This document shows, in pieces, positions 1 through 20,756 of a stretch of DNA of 64,000 nucleotides. The DNA comes from Tubulanus polymorphus (Eukaryota; Nemertea; Palaeonemertea; Tubulaniformes; Tubulanidae): assembly GCF_964204645.1 (NCBI RefSeq), contig NC_134028.1:9837001-9901000 (forward strand), in the 5' to 3' direction. The notes under the pieces are model-generated. The model was not told where the DNA came from. It ran no database searches and was given only the letters and a program-made list of their open reading frames with translations. The position numbers were made by a program, and so were the translations under genes. The stretch's first letter is position 1. Every line of letters starts with the position of its first letter.

Positions 1-73
1 TGTTTGAATCGTGAAAAACTAATTTTTCTCGCAAAAAACGTTTTTCTGTTCGTCGTTTTGTGTTTTAACTCCC

Positions 74-131
74 CCGCACACGGCATAACAAAGAAAACAC
101 GAAAAAAACGTTTTTACGTTGCCGTGTGCGG
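74..131. repeat. 12-bp perfect inverted repeat
   Basis: CCGCACACGGCA at 74-85 is the exact reverse complement of 120-131, with a 34-base spacer containing AT-rich and AACGTT-like sequence. The arms are GC-rich in an AT-rich setting and the match extends imperfectly outward. It may be part of a small foldback element cut by the window start. Confidence 0.5.
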
Positions 132-3100
132 CGGGCTTAACACTACTAATATCATAGTAATAACCAACTTTAACAATATAACATCACGATATCGCCAAAA
201 TGATTAGGCATGCACCGTGCTAAATTCACACCTTGAAGCAATAACAAAACAAACATCACACCAAATAAAAATCATACCATCATAGATAACGTCTAGGACT
301 ACACAACACCAAAATAACAACAACAGTCATACCATAACGCTTGTCTATTCATTAATTCATTTGACTTGTTTTTGGCGATATCTTGTTCGATTTTGTGACT
401 ACCTCATGTAGGTCTTAGAAATGATCCCCGAAATCTAAATTTTTGATGCTATAGTTCTGTACTGATTTGATGCATTGTCAGAGGTTTTCTTTTGCAATCC
501 TGTTGTGAAAATTAAGCGCGCTAACCATTTGACCACGATTCGACCAACAGGTTCACTCCTCAGCGGTTATACAGTTTGATGCAATTTTTGCGTAACACTT
601 GCATATAGAATCAATGGTTTTAGCCCGCATCCAAGATTATCGGAAGTATTAACTCTTTTTATCAAAATATTGCCAAAAACAAGCGTCACAACCATTAGAA
701 CTACCATCCTGAAATCATACAAAAATAGATAACGCACTTATTGAGAATTCTACACACCCAAAATATTCTACACACGCTCCAAATGAAGTACAGAAATTCA
801 TACCAAATGCTGTAAAACTGCAACGTTTTATGATAAATACAAATCCATGAAGTAAAACCTGACAATAACTGATAATCTATAAAATCATTATTGAATTCTT
901 TGAATGACATTTTTCATGGACGTCATCAAACAAAATGAATTTAGAAAAATACATCTCTGGAAAACTCAGCAGAGAAAATTCTGATCATGAGGTTTCGTTT
1001 CCAAAGGAAAATTGTATTTGAATAATTCAATAAAGCGAAAAAAGATAATTCAAAGGAAATGGAATAAATAAACAATGTATCAATTGTAATGCCTTTTATT
1101 GGGTTTGAAAATCTAAAACGGTTTTATTATCGGATTTGTTCATTTTGAATTCATAACGGTTATTTACACTATTGCTCGGATAATACCTCATTTGCATACA
1201 CGCATCATTTTCTTCTTAACAATAAAGATGATTGAAACAGGCACGTGGACAATAGGTACACCTGCTATACGACGGGGTATGTATCAGGGATTCGGAGAAT
1301 TGAATACATCAATCCAAATACGAGACGTAGACTCTAGAGTCCATGCTAAGACATTGTGTTTAAATTCCCGAGAAATTGATATCTCATTTCATTGTAACGA
1401 GCATTTTTTCGACTTAAGTATGAATCTGAAAAACTAACTTATCAGGCCCGCGTCAAGCTTTTTGAGGGGCAGTTCTATTTCAACAGAATGAACACTTTTC
1501 ACGATCAAAGGGGACTGAAAAAGGTCTATTGAAATTGGACATATATATCTTAAATTTGATTCGATAACCCGAATTTATACAAAGAAAATCTGAGTACCGA
1601 GTTACCTGAATAAAACATTTGAGAATGGATCACTTTCATTTATCACTCGAGGAAAAATCATTGAAAATTGTATCAAAATTTAGAAAAATCTTGATCCGAA
1701 TTTGACTTTTTGAAGGCCCTTTGAAAATCCTAGGGGTTCGTTCGTTAACCCCGAACCTCCCCCTCGGCTCGGGCCCGTTTAGTCTAATGTTTCATTTTTT
1801 TTCGCATCATTCTCCATTTCTGATGTGCATATTTTCTGGGACTTGTTTAAATTTCTGACCATCGCATTTTACACGAGACTTTTACCCACCATTGGTCGAT
1901 TTGATATATGTCTATATGCAAATATAGCGGATCACGTGATCATAATTTGTCAATTTGTCAAAAAGAACGATGGGAAGAAATAAATAGTGAAAACGTCAGA
2001 ATAATAGAGATTTAGTAACGGGTTGAAGAAAGACGGGTCTAGAGTCTGGGGAGCGATTTCTTATCTGAATAAATTACCAAAGGGACATCAATATCAGACC
2101 AGAGTCAAAAGTCAATTACACGTATCAGCGGAAATTATCAAATCTTTCAAACGAAACAGTTTTGTTATTATGGAACCGAATCAAAAATAAGATGTAGAAG
2201 CGATAGTAACGATGCTGGTGCGTGCGCTGTATCGGTATCATTTGCCGGCATCTTTCATCGTTGATATTGGCCGTTTAAAAGGGCAGACCCCAATAACTGT
2301 GAGTATAATGTATTGTGAGATAGAGATTGTATCTGCAACAGAATCCAATATGTTCCCAGCTAAGACTCGAACATTATTTATTACCGAGACGCACAAATAT
2401 CGCTTTAAAAATACAGCCGACAAAACATAGTCCCGGGATGGTAAAATCACGTAGGCCCTACGGTAAACAATTTGCGACTTGCTTTAAAAAATGTGTTCTT
2501 CCGTTTTGTGTATGCGGTGATGATTAAGAGATATCTGACGCGGATAAATCCGGTTCGCGAAATAATCCGCCGTAAATCGCTTATAAAGCTCACCACCAGG
2601 GCGGTTTTAACCACAAGTGACACCTTCTTGTTGCATCAGCCTTTCGGTCGCTACTGAAACCAGAGCTTCGAGAGCCCTTTACAGCAGTAAGAGCTCTCGG
2701 GCGCTACACATGGTCCCAGTTCAACACAAAAAAAGGATTTCGGAACCTCCTAAATAGATTTAGATAGATGTTTATGCGTAATACAACATTGTGAAATCAA
2801 ATTCACCACAAGGCAATATCGTCCTCTATGATATGGTCCACTGTATAATAAAGAATTGATGATGTGTTTCTAGAAAAATCCAAAAGACTTCTTGGTTCGG
2901 TTTGAAATTTGAACCGGGTGATGAAATGATTTTCAATTTCGCCAGATAGCTAAATCCGCGCATTGAGAAGCCCGTTGTAATTGGGCTAGAGTTTGGTTGG
3001 AGTTAAACCCGAATCCATCCCAGTAGGTCCAGGGTTATCGGTTAAGTTTGACTCATCAAGATTAATTTCTAAATATATTTGACCCGATAGTAAGATGTTT

Positions 3101-5321
3101 ACCGTGGACTTTGGAACTGGAGAGTGACAGGAAATGACGTATATAACGCCTGCATTGCTCTTTGCAGGATATGTGACTTCAACGTTACTATATATTTTAT
3201 ACGCGCTTACATATATATTGTTAGTTGAGTCAGAGAATTCTTTCTGTTCATCCTGATTATCATAGTCCAGCCTCCCAGTTAGAGAATGTCTGTAACCGGG
3301 GTATGATGAAGTAGGAACTGATCACTAATCCTATCTACATTAACTGCAGTGATAAATGATGCTCGTTATGCGTCGCTGAAACATCTCTCAAAAATCGCCC
3401 TGTCACACCAGCTTTAATCTATCTCTCCGATAAATTCTAAATTACTCTGTGTTTCATCGTCTACCAGAAATGCTTCCACGTAAAGGTCTCCCCCTAGAAT
3501 CGTAGTACTTGAAAGAAACCTGATGTACGGAAAATTTAGACAATACTGGATACTACTTATGTGCGTATCTCGGTAAATCGTCTAAATTTGGAGGCATTCC
3601 CTGAAAATAGATAACGAAGTACCAGTATTCGGTTATTCAGTTTATATGTCCGTCATTAGTGGTTAGATTAGTAGACCCCGGTATGCGACTCTGAGTATGC
3701 CATAAATAAAAAAGCTTGGGCATTATGGTAGTTGCAGTTACAGTGCGTGTCACAGTCGCAGAGACAGAGTGAGATCTTTATCATTGTCCTAATCCTTTAA
3801 TCCCTGGGAAAGACGAGAAGATCTACAGCCAGCTATAAGGACCAGTATAATTCCAGAAGGATTAGGAAAATGCTAATAATTTGTAAGAGAACTATCGTCC
3901 TGAATGGGATCTATCCATCATTAGTGGGCACGATATAGTCTGTGTAAAATACTCTCGCAAAACACTCGTTAACATATCAACTCTCATCAAAACACATTCA
4001 ATAACTAAACACAACACGGTAGTTTCTGCATCTATCGTTGTTTTGGCGAATTCATTATTACGGGTAGAGCAAAAGTACGTGCTCCAAAATGCCGCTCTGG
4101 AAAACATCTTAGAATTTGAAATACACACATATTCTCATGAGATTCGAATCCCAATCACTGCTGTTTTATACGGAAATCACGTTTTAATCAAACAACGACC
4201 AAATCGCTGTATTTTATCCGATCCAGGTCATTAACGCTGGAATTAGTAGTCACAATGTGAATAAAACGTTATCTCTATGGTAGCAACGCTTATTATAACG
4301 TCAAAACTACGTCCCCCGTCGAACGTTAACACGTAGTATGAACTATGGTAAATTACCTCCCGGTTATTTAAACTGTTTAAACGAGAAGTTGGATACCGCA
4401 ATTTCTCTTCCAAAACCTTTTAAAGTTTGCTCTTTGCAGTAACTGTTTATTGGTAATAGTCTAAGCTGGTTTGAAATGCAATTAGTGCGAGAATGACATT
4501 TCTTAAGAACTTCAGTACAGTCCACTAGATGGACACTGAGTGGTCATTCAATTTAGGTCACTTAATTGGTCATAACCGCTCTTACAACAACCGTCAAATG
4601 TTATGTTTTCAGGTATGTGTGGTTATGAAATAAAGCTTTCGGACCATTCCTCTATAACTTGATGTCCACATCATGTTCTTTGAAATATGAAAATATTCTT
4701 TTTCTCAAATTTTTGCAAACTGATACTGGCTTTGTGTTGTATGCAGCTAGAGGACGCAGAAAACAGAAGACGATCTCACATTAAATATATTGCATCTCTA
4801 TAACCAGGCTAATACTGAGATATCGCGGTGGCTGATGTCAATATGGTAACACATTATACTAGTAATCATTACTTTGATTCTAGCTAATTTAGTTTAACCT
4901 CAACTCAGACAGTTTAATTGCTGTTATCGCAAAGTAAAATCAGTCGATCACACACATAGACTGATAATTGAGGGGTACGGTAGGCTACCCAGTGTGGGCG
5001 GTTCAATACCAACCGGTAACAGTCGAGAGAAAACTGTGTAATGTTTGGGAAATAGGCGTTACCCGTCTATATCTCTGTTTCTATGGAAAAATAATGTCAG
5101 CAACGAAACGTTAATTCCTATCCGAACGCTTCATTAAATTGAGAAATAATTTTGCCCAACTCTCAGAGCATAAATGATAAGTCTTTAAAAATGATGATAT
5201 GGATGAAGGGTTGCTGAAACCATTGTAATAGGTAGGTTAGTCTTTGGATTAGAGGAATAGTTACGCACAAGATAAAACAGACATGTAGCGCTAACTGATT
5301 TATATAATTTGTATCGATGAG

Positions 5322-5392
5322 CTAACAGATCATCAGCTGATCCTTTAACACCTTCCCCGATCCGTAGTTAACACCGTCCCCTGATCTGTTAG
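5322..5392. repeat. 11-bp perfect inverted repeat upstream of Pitx
   Basis: CTAACAGATCA at 5322-5332 pairs with TGATCTGTTAG at 5382-5392. The 49-base spacer holds two similar CCCCGATC/CCCCTGATC words. It could be a decayed small transposon or a protein-binding site; the sequence alone does not decide. Confidence 0.4.
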
Positions 5393-6721
5393 ATTACATC
5401 ATGATGCCCGAAACATTTCTAATCCCTGTATAAACTGCGGAGTATCTGTGGTTTATCTGATATATATTCTCATCAGAAATACATCTGTCATATCGTCAAG
5501 GCTCACTCCCTAGTCTAAAACACACGCATGGTGTCTGTCTATCAGGCCCTACTCATATACGAAATCTGACTACTTTCGTGATGTACACGGCCGGGTTGTT
5601 TCTGTTCCTCAATTCTGATGACAGTTCTCAGTGCCCTCTGGTGAGCAATCAGTTTAGTCTTCATTAAATGATACCGCTTAATTATGCCGATTCACGTCTG
5701 AACGACACCTATCGGTCGGGTTTGTCTGTATTTCTATTGAAATCAATGACAGTTAATGATGATATGAAAGTCGCTCATTAATGCAACTAAGCGAATTGCA
5801 GTTACTGGAATCTTTTGATTGTAGCATGGATTCTGCGTCGTCTTGGGGCTCCGTGTTCATCAAAACGATCAGCGCTGAAAATTGAGACATCTTCCATCTT
5901 CCATTACATTAATTGAACAGTATTTCAGAATACGGATATTTTATGTGATATCACGGTTTGTACCACCCCTATGTGACCCGTTCTATACAGATGGAGTCGA
6001 CCTCACTACTGACTGTACATGACTGTTACCGGTTTTAGATAGTAATGTAATTAACTAATAGTATCTTATTGGAACTCAGAGATGCCGCACGAGAGTAATC
6101 TATAATTCTTTAATTATCTCACCGCAAAATAAAAACTCCGAGATTTTCGGTGTTATGTGGAGTATGAGGTGATTTGTTTGGAGACACGGTTTAAGGATTT
6201 GGAAGATCTGGTTTTGTTTGTTCAAATATCATTCGCTTAAGGACGCTATCGGACTTCCAAACACGCTCAGTTTGTTTAGCGTCAATCAAAAATATAAACC
6301 TAACCCCATTCGATCCTTCTCAGTTATTGTATCCTTTTGTGAAAATTTGAAGGGTTTTTATTGAATGCGCGCACGAGAGAAAACGGGCGCTAGGCGACTA
6401 GTCTTTTTCCGCTTCGATATGACTGGTTGTCTCTACAACAATGCCCAGCGAATGATACAGCCGGAGGTGTGGCTTCAAATATTTAATGATTGACAGACGC
6501 GTTGGAAAGCCAATAAGACTTGACTCGCTGAAATAGACGCATGGACTTGACTCAGGTTTTGACTTATTAATACCACTTACTCTTAGAGAACGAAGCCGCG
6601 GAGATTTGCGAAGTGAACTAAACTTGGTAATTATCAGTGGAACTGGGTTTATAATAATAGAGTAGTTTTACAGAGCCGTGACATTCAGGATTTCACTCTG
6701 TAATCCATCAGTAAGTTATAG

Positions 6722-13776
<7,055 letters not shown>

Positions 13777-14360
13777 TGCTATGAAAAACACGCGTGGTGG
13801 TAGAGATTGAATCACCCTGACCCAAAGTGGTCGGCCGATAGGTGGCAGTATATCATTCCCGAATGAATTAAAACTGGTGCTTGTAGTAACGGAAACAAAG
13901 GTCGTGACCTCTGCGAACAGATGACCTGACCTATCAGTTGAGAGCCAAATATTGGTAATATTTTTACCGAATGATCTGAGTTTAAAAATCGATACAATTC
14001 TAGTCTGAAAGTATAGTATTTATAAATTATCTATATATTGTACTTGAATAAATACAAATCGTATATATGTATATGATTAAAGCCTGGAGTAAGGCTTAAA
14101 CTGGCGAGTTATTTGTAATATAGAGGTACGTGTTTGACGCGGTGGTTGACAAAGGTTCAAGAAAAACGGCGGCGGCTCTAGCTACTGTCGAAATGATCTT
14201 ATCTTATACTTTGAGATTTCATTCTAGAACAATGAAGTGTAATTATGTAGTAAACTAATTTCTTACACTATCCACTACTCTTCAATATTTTCAAGTTTTC
14301 TTTTCGTAATGAGCTTCATTTATATTGGTTCCTGTTTGTAAATAAAGGGTATAATATATG
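13777..14360 (+). other. Pitx 3' UTR
   Basis: AT-rich sequence follows the stop without open frames. Two AATAAA signals occur, at 14047-14052 and 14341-14346. Either could define the transcript end, giving 3' UTRs of roughly 0.3 or 0.6 kb. Confidence 0.55.
14047..14052 (+). terminator. Candidate polyadenylation signal of Pitx (AATAAA)
   Basis: A canonical AATAAA lies 271 bases after the Pitx stop in AT-rich sequence. A second copy at 14341-14346 is an alternative. Confidence 0.45.
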
Positions 14361-15169
14361 ATAATACGATACGTGTAAATAATTCTGAAATTCTTTGTTT
14401 CTTTTATTTTTGGTCCCAATTAAATCTCTGGTGAAAGACTCTTCAGATTTTGAGTGGCGTGCTGGTAAGCGATTTCCTAGTCAAGATAATTACTCCAAGT
14501 TCTAACTGTCTGATATATCCTGGAAGTTTTTTCGGCAAGCGAGTAGGTTGATTGACTGGAAGATTCTGCATTTTTTCAATAAATGGTAGATTATATAACC
14601 GTTAAACCGCTGAGTCTAAACCAGAAAAATAATATTCTACAAGCTGTTTGTTTATCTGTGTCTCTCTCACACCGTGAACCGATCTGAACTCCGAGATAAC
14701 CTTACCAAGGTTATTTCGGTACACACCACGTGATGCCGTACCTTTGATTGACAGGTATCGTTTAGAATGCCCCCTGGTGGCGAACTAGGATAAAACAATT
14801 AATTAGCGTTAAACAACTGCATGATTCCACTTCCATAAACCAGCACACAGAAACCAAACAAAATCAAACCAGCACTCCTCAGAAACCATGCCATCTTACA
14901 GAAAACCAAATCATCTACTCTGAAAATAAACTATGGAACCCTACGTTGAAACATACCATCAAATTCTAACACGATCAATAAAATAATATTTGAGAAATCA
15001 TTTTCTTGTATGAACAGTATTGTTCGTTCCCGTATGGTGTATGGTCTCTTAGTCCCATCACGCATCGAAAGTACAATAAGATGCAAAATAACTACATGTA
15101 CATGAAAACTAAGAATTTGCCTGCTGGTATTATAAGCTTTGCCCCGCGGACCTAACTCCCTGGCAGTGT

Positions 15170-15346
15170 TACAGTAAACCCCCTCCCCGATATACAGCCC
15201 TCAATAAATCACCACCCCGCCTAACATCCGGAACATATGTAGTACGACTAGTTCTAAGACAATATATTGTTTTAGAACTAGTCGTACTCTCTATACTACC
15301 AAAACTCTAAATCACTGATGTGGGTGGTATATCGGGGTTTACTGTA
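15170..15346. mobile_element. MITE with TACAGT...ACTGTA ends and a 48-base central palindrome
   Basis: The left end TACAGTAAACCCC and right end GGGGTTTACTGTA are inverted, and a CGATATAC / GTATATCG match continues inward. The centre (15241-15288) is a palindrome with one mismatch per arm that would form a 24-bp hairpin. Ends of this form, starting CAGT...AACC next to TA, are typical of pogo/Tigger-like Tc1-mariner derivatives. A second family member is at 26238-26422. Confidence 0.7.
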
Positions 15347-17514
15347 GTATTCACGGTATGTATCAAACTCGTGATCCACTCGTGATTAACAAGTCGACAA
15401 GTGCATGATTTGGTTTACAGGACAGTGAATGTATATATAGATACTACGCTAAAATATCTTATTTACAAACACACACGTGAATTGCGGTTCAAATTTGCTC
15501 CCGATTTAACTTAGAATCTGATATCCATTGGGACGTATGAAGTGAGCTAATTGACACAGGCCAAATCAATCAGGGCGTTCAAATTCTTTCAATTTATTGT
15601 ATTTCAAATTGAAAATCCTTCAATTTCAATTGGTTCAAATGCCAAGTTTATGGGACTTAGAAATTAAAAAACGACCGTACAAAAAAACTAACAAATTGAT
15701 GATTTAAAGCCGAAAAAATGCAACTTTGAAATCGGTGTAAATTTGATTAAACAACGCATCTAACAGGTGTGGCCTATTGGTGGTCACTCGAATGTGTCAA
15801 CCGAATTTATGTAAATACGTGGTTTCTTTGCATGGAACGCTCTATATGAACGCATTGTTATAAATCAAACATATTGCTTCGGCGGTCTTACATTCCTATC
15901 ATTAACTAACAACACGCCTTTATATTATAAATTATACACATTAAACCGTACACCTGATAATTACTATTTCAATTATAACCAATGAATGAAACGTGAATTA
16001 TAAGGAAACAATATGCTCTATGCGCAATATGATCCTAACTATCATAGTTATCATTGCAGTGACGAAGTTATAATATTCTAATCGAAAATACGATTTATTT
16101 TTCAAATAAGCAAAGATTGAGCAAATAATTTCGGAACGGTCAAGATTTATCCCTGGTAACCCCTCGTAAAATCCCTCCGGTGAAAATGGACCCGTAGTTG
16201 AAAATCAAGGCGAGGATCCAGGGGGTGTTTGGGAGCAAAATTTCTTTGTTGGCTAAAATTCTCATTCCAGAATGTGATGGGCAGAATTCTTAGCATGCAT
16301 GACTACGAGACTCTTGTTCAAAATCGAGTCAACAGAGCACCCTTGATAATACTGAAACACCCCTGCAATCTCCCCAAATTCAGTATTTTAAATAAAAATA
16401 GAGTTATCAGAGTTTTTGGTTGTACTTGAAAGAACTGAACCGTTTATCTGTATATTTGTCTCATACTTTTCCACACATCAACTTAAAATCAAGTTAGACT
16501 CCTTGAGTAAGATAATTTATTTCCAATTACCTTCTACGACTCTCATATGTGTCCAAAATACCAGATTACAAGGGGGATTCCTTTTTTTTACCTCGCGAGG
16601 ATATTTACCGGGAAATATTTACTGAGGGTATTCTACCTATTCTGCAGGGAGGATGTCCATAATTTGTGTCGGTATAAACCGCAGATGGCGCACTAATCGA
16701 TGCAACAGAAGCCAGAATCTGGTTGACCGGATTGCCATCTATCCTTGAAGCCAACAAGTATTCATTACCCTAATTGATGATATCCTGGCTAAAATTATGC
16801 TTCATTAACATTAGGTTATATCATTTGATATCAAATGTACATCGCACTTTCTGTGCTGTTGAGTGGTTTATTGGAAATACAGGCCTTTTACCATTTTGAA
16901 AAACACCACCCTACGTATCTAACCCGAAATAGTTTAAATCTACCTTAGCCCGTCCTGTGAGTTTACTAAAATGTTTCTGGTTTGATTTGACCTTTGAGTT
17001 CTCGACATCATTTCGAAATTTCTATGGTTGTAATCAATTCAATATTTCACTACAACGTGTACAATGTAGACCCAAGATGTCACGAATGGCATATCCGTAG
17101 TCGCGACCTATATAAATGGCGTATTAAGATTTGAAGAAGCCCTTATTTAACAAGGGGTTATATAAGACAGCAATTAGACGGTCTAATTGTGTAATCAGAC
17201 TGTCTGAGCTTAATGCGCACGACAATATCTATAGATTTTCCTCTATAAATGAGGCTCTATATGGAATACAACCGCTCAAAATAAGATAGATCCCAAGGCA
17301 GGCAACGAACCCATTCATTCGTTAATTTACAAAGATACTCCATCACACTCGCATTCGCGAGTATTTTTGGAGCGCGCGTGTCTGTGTTAAAAGAGGAAGA
17401 AAAGAATCTTTTTAAAGATCTTTTTCTTTTAAGATATTCTTTTCTTTAACATTCGATTTAAACAGAATTTAGAGCAATTCTCCGCAGATGATACGTAAAA
17501 ATATCCATCTATAA

Positions 17515-17516
<2 letters not shown>

Positions 17517-17563
<47 letters not shown>
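17517..17563. repeat. (CTAT)n microsatellite
   Basis: About 12 uninterrupted tetranucleotide units of TATC/CTAT. Just upstream (17398-17450) lies an AT-rich quasi-palindrome built from AAAGAATCTTTTT-like words. Confidence 0.95.
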
Positions 17564-17565
<2 letters not shown>

Positions 17566-20354
17566 AGCCATCTTTTGAGATACGTGGGAATTCAGAGGAC
17601 ACTCGATATCACTATGTGTTATAACTGGTGTGTCGTGACCCCTTGTGAACCCTACCGGAGTAAAAACGTTTCATCAGCGGGGTGGATGCGGGCAGGTAGA
17701 CCTATGGCTTGTTGGAAATACCAAGGACTAAAATAAGGATCGGGAGTGATGGCGTATTATTGAATTTTACGTACTGCAATGGACAGTATCGCAATTACCT
17801 CATACTGTCGAAGGAAATTATGTGAAATCTGCATTACATTTTCCACGATGGTGGTGGTCACGTAAGTGTTGAAACATATTAATAATCGAATAAGAAGTTA
17901 CCCCCAAATATAGGCATAGACATACATGTATATCAACTATGGGTCAAATAGAAGAAATAGGCTTGATCGTTGTTTAAATAATTTGGCGTATGTATATCTC
18001 GAATTAGGTAGTTGAACAGACATGGAATTTTGATTAGTTTCATAGATATAAAATTCACGAAACCGATTTTGAATTTATTTATTAGATTGTTTGCGATATA
18101 GTTAGTAGCCTATCACTACGCGATAATTGAAATATTTCGGTTACCGGAATCGGAGATCTAACAATTTACCCATAGAGTTATACCATTAAAAAGAAAAACT
18201 TGTCAAAACTCAACAGAGTTTCAAGATTTCGATTGCTTATGTTTCGAATACACTAGCAAGTCAAAATGGCGGCTTGGACAATTTGTCCTATACGTTACAT
18301 TGATATAGCACTAGGCCTACTGACGAAATTTAACAGATATCTTATGAATTATTGAATATACTAATTGTTTTAACATATAACTAAAATTTGTTCACCTGAA
18401 TCAACGCTGGTTTTTATGAACTTATTTCGCCATGATTATAAAACCCATCTATCCAGAATGTTTACATGAAATTGTGTGACACATTTTTCGTTCGAATGGA
18501 TTTTAGCCCTAAATAGAATTCGTCAAAGAATTTTGATTACAGTTTATTATTTATTTATTACAATGGATTCTAAATGTTTTCGTAAAATATATACGAAAGT
18601 CATCCATCGAAACAATCCTCGTAACGCATCAAAAAATCCTCGAAGTAAATATAATTGCAGATTAACATTTTTCTAAATTCGAAACCATCAATGTATATTT
18701 CGATTCTGATATTTTCTATTCGTTTTAAGTGCAGTTTGTGAATTTCCAACGCTGTATTTCTTCAACATGAAATAAGTATAAATACGTGCGTAGGGAAGTA
18801 TTAAGAATCTCAACGTATTTGATCAAGCGATTAAGAAAAAGTGATATTACAGTTTACATGATCGTTGTTACTTATTCATTTATTGAACCCAATTGTAAAA
18901 ACTGGTTTGATGGGAAATACAGGATGACTATATCAACTGAGGACGGTGGAACAGAGTATGGAAATTCGAAAATGTTAAATAATCAGGGTTCTGTGAATTC
19001 GATGAGAAAATTTCTGATATATATATATTCTCATTAAAAGGCATTCGCATTTTCTATATTTATTTTGCGAGCTGTTTGCTAGGAGACTAATGAATTTGTA
19101 AACGGCAGAAAGTACCACCTCGGAGTCTCACAAGATCTATACTCTCCATATTCTAATACGCGATATCGATCATCTTCGATTCTCGATATACAAGTTATGC
19201 GATATATTTTTCTAGGTATGAAATATCGGTAGAAGTTAAGAATGAAATAAAATAACCTTTTTGAAAAATATAATAATAATATTAACAATAATAATAATAC
19301 CCGATTATCCTCTTTAATGTATTACTCTGTTTCTTGTATGTCTTTTTCTATTCTGTTAAGTGCCTTATAGCCTTTAAGAGTAGGGTATCGTATAAGTTTT
19401 GATAATGATTATGATAATGATAAAAATAACAATTACAATGATACTAATGATCATAAAATATAATAATAATAATTTGCTAACAGACTCACGAGAATCTCAT
19501 ACTATAATGTATATAGATATATGTTTTCGGATGATTTCCGAAATCTGCGCACTTATTGTTTGTTACAATTTCTAAAAATATCGAAATGTAGTTCCGCTCC
19601 GAAAGGTCAATGTGTAGACCTCAGTTGCCAGGGTACGCTTCAGTGACATTAAATGTAATCTAAAGTTCGCACAACCTCCAAATCCTACAGTTTGGATGAA
19701 TGTTAAATGTTTACAAATATGTCCTGATTATAATAGTTTCTATTGAATCAATAGAACACGATTTTAACATGTCAATTCAAACGACCAGAAGTGAATTTAA
19801 ATGATAATACATACACAAAACACCGGTATAGACTGACTCGCCAGTTCACATCTATATTTGGATAATCTAGAAATATGCTATCCGTGAAAATTATCTAACA
19901 TTCGGCCTTCGGAAATAACGAATTAATTTCATACTATAGAAAAATGATAAATTGAATGATAGAATAATCACACAAAATGGCCAGCAACTGTTTTTGAAAG
20001 GGTCCGAATTTGCAGAACTCATTCTCGAAAAGCATTTTCAAGGCGTTTTTAGAATATATAAATGGATCGAAATTTAGATTCGGAAACATTTGAGAATAAA
20101 CTGCAGTTGTTGGTCGCCTTATACAATGTATACGCGTTTTTACGTTTCGACTTGATCCTCTATCGGGGGAATCACAATGCACGCAAATGGAATTCGGTAA
20201 CAATCCCCAAAGATTAATACTAAAAGGTAAATCGGAAAAATTCCCCTTTACAGGCAAAACTCCCCAAATCTTCATTCATAAAGACATTAATGTTTTAAAT
20301 TCAACTAATAATTGTAATAGTTTATGGTAAAATAGCCACACTCAGATAAGTTAA

Positions 20355-20756
20355 AAAAACCTGTCATAACGAACTCGGATAGAATGATTCAATGGATATA
20401 ACAAATATAGAATTTCGTCCCAAGTAAAACAATTTCAATAATTTCATACCGTATATATATATCTTTATTTACGTGTCATCTCGATAGACAAGCCAGCCTA
20501 TAATAAGGCTTACAAGACACATTGACATTTACAAGTACAACAAACATGTGACAAACTGGTACAACTAATTCAGATTGGATATAATTGGATTAAAATGAAT
20601 TAGGAATTGCGAAGTTTCATTGCGGCTGATATGAATCTGCAAACACTAGATAAAATACGACTATTACTTAATAGAATTCCGTATATAACGAACTATCGGT
20701 TGAATCGAACATATCTTCCGGCCCCGTGAAGTTCGTTGTAACGAGGTTCCACTGTA
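20355..20756. mobile_element. pogo-like MITE interrupted by a retroelement fragment
   Basis: The right end reads GTAACGAGGTTCCACTGTA, matching the intact copy at 31740-31915. The left end is degraded, but internal words (GGATATAACAAATATAG, then TTCATAC, then AACTATCGG after the interruption) align to the intact copy in order. A 221-bp piece (20458-20678) splits it and is flanked by the 9-bp repeat CCGTATATA. Without it the MITE would be about 180 bp. Confidence 0.7.
20458..20678 (-). mobile_element. Short retroelement insertion with 9-bp target duplication
   Basis: CCGTATATA at 20449-20457 is repeated at 20679-20687, and removing one copy plus the insert restores the MITE. On the - strand the insert ends in ACGTAAATAAAGATAT, an A-rich 3' tail consistent with target-primed retrotransposition of a 5'-truncated LINE or a SINE. 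No coding frame is visible, so the family is unassigned. Confidence 0.6.

Larger units (their letters stand above)
1..6721. other. Pitx upstream DNA, no gene seen
   Basis: I see no coding exon here. Short open frames occur but none exceeds what AT-rich DNA gives by chance and none resembles a known domain. Two inverted repeats stand out (74-131 and 5322-5392). The rest is presumably promoter and regulatory DNA of the homeobox gene starting at 6722, but no core promoter element was identified with confidence. Confidence 0.6.

Noticed and set aside
19934-20275. 113-residue open frame on the - strand
   Set aside because: At about one stop per 14 codons in this AT-rich DNA, a few frames of this length are expected by chance in 64 kb. 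No domain, repeat or splice context supports it.
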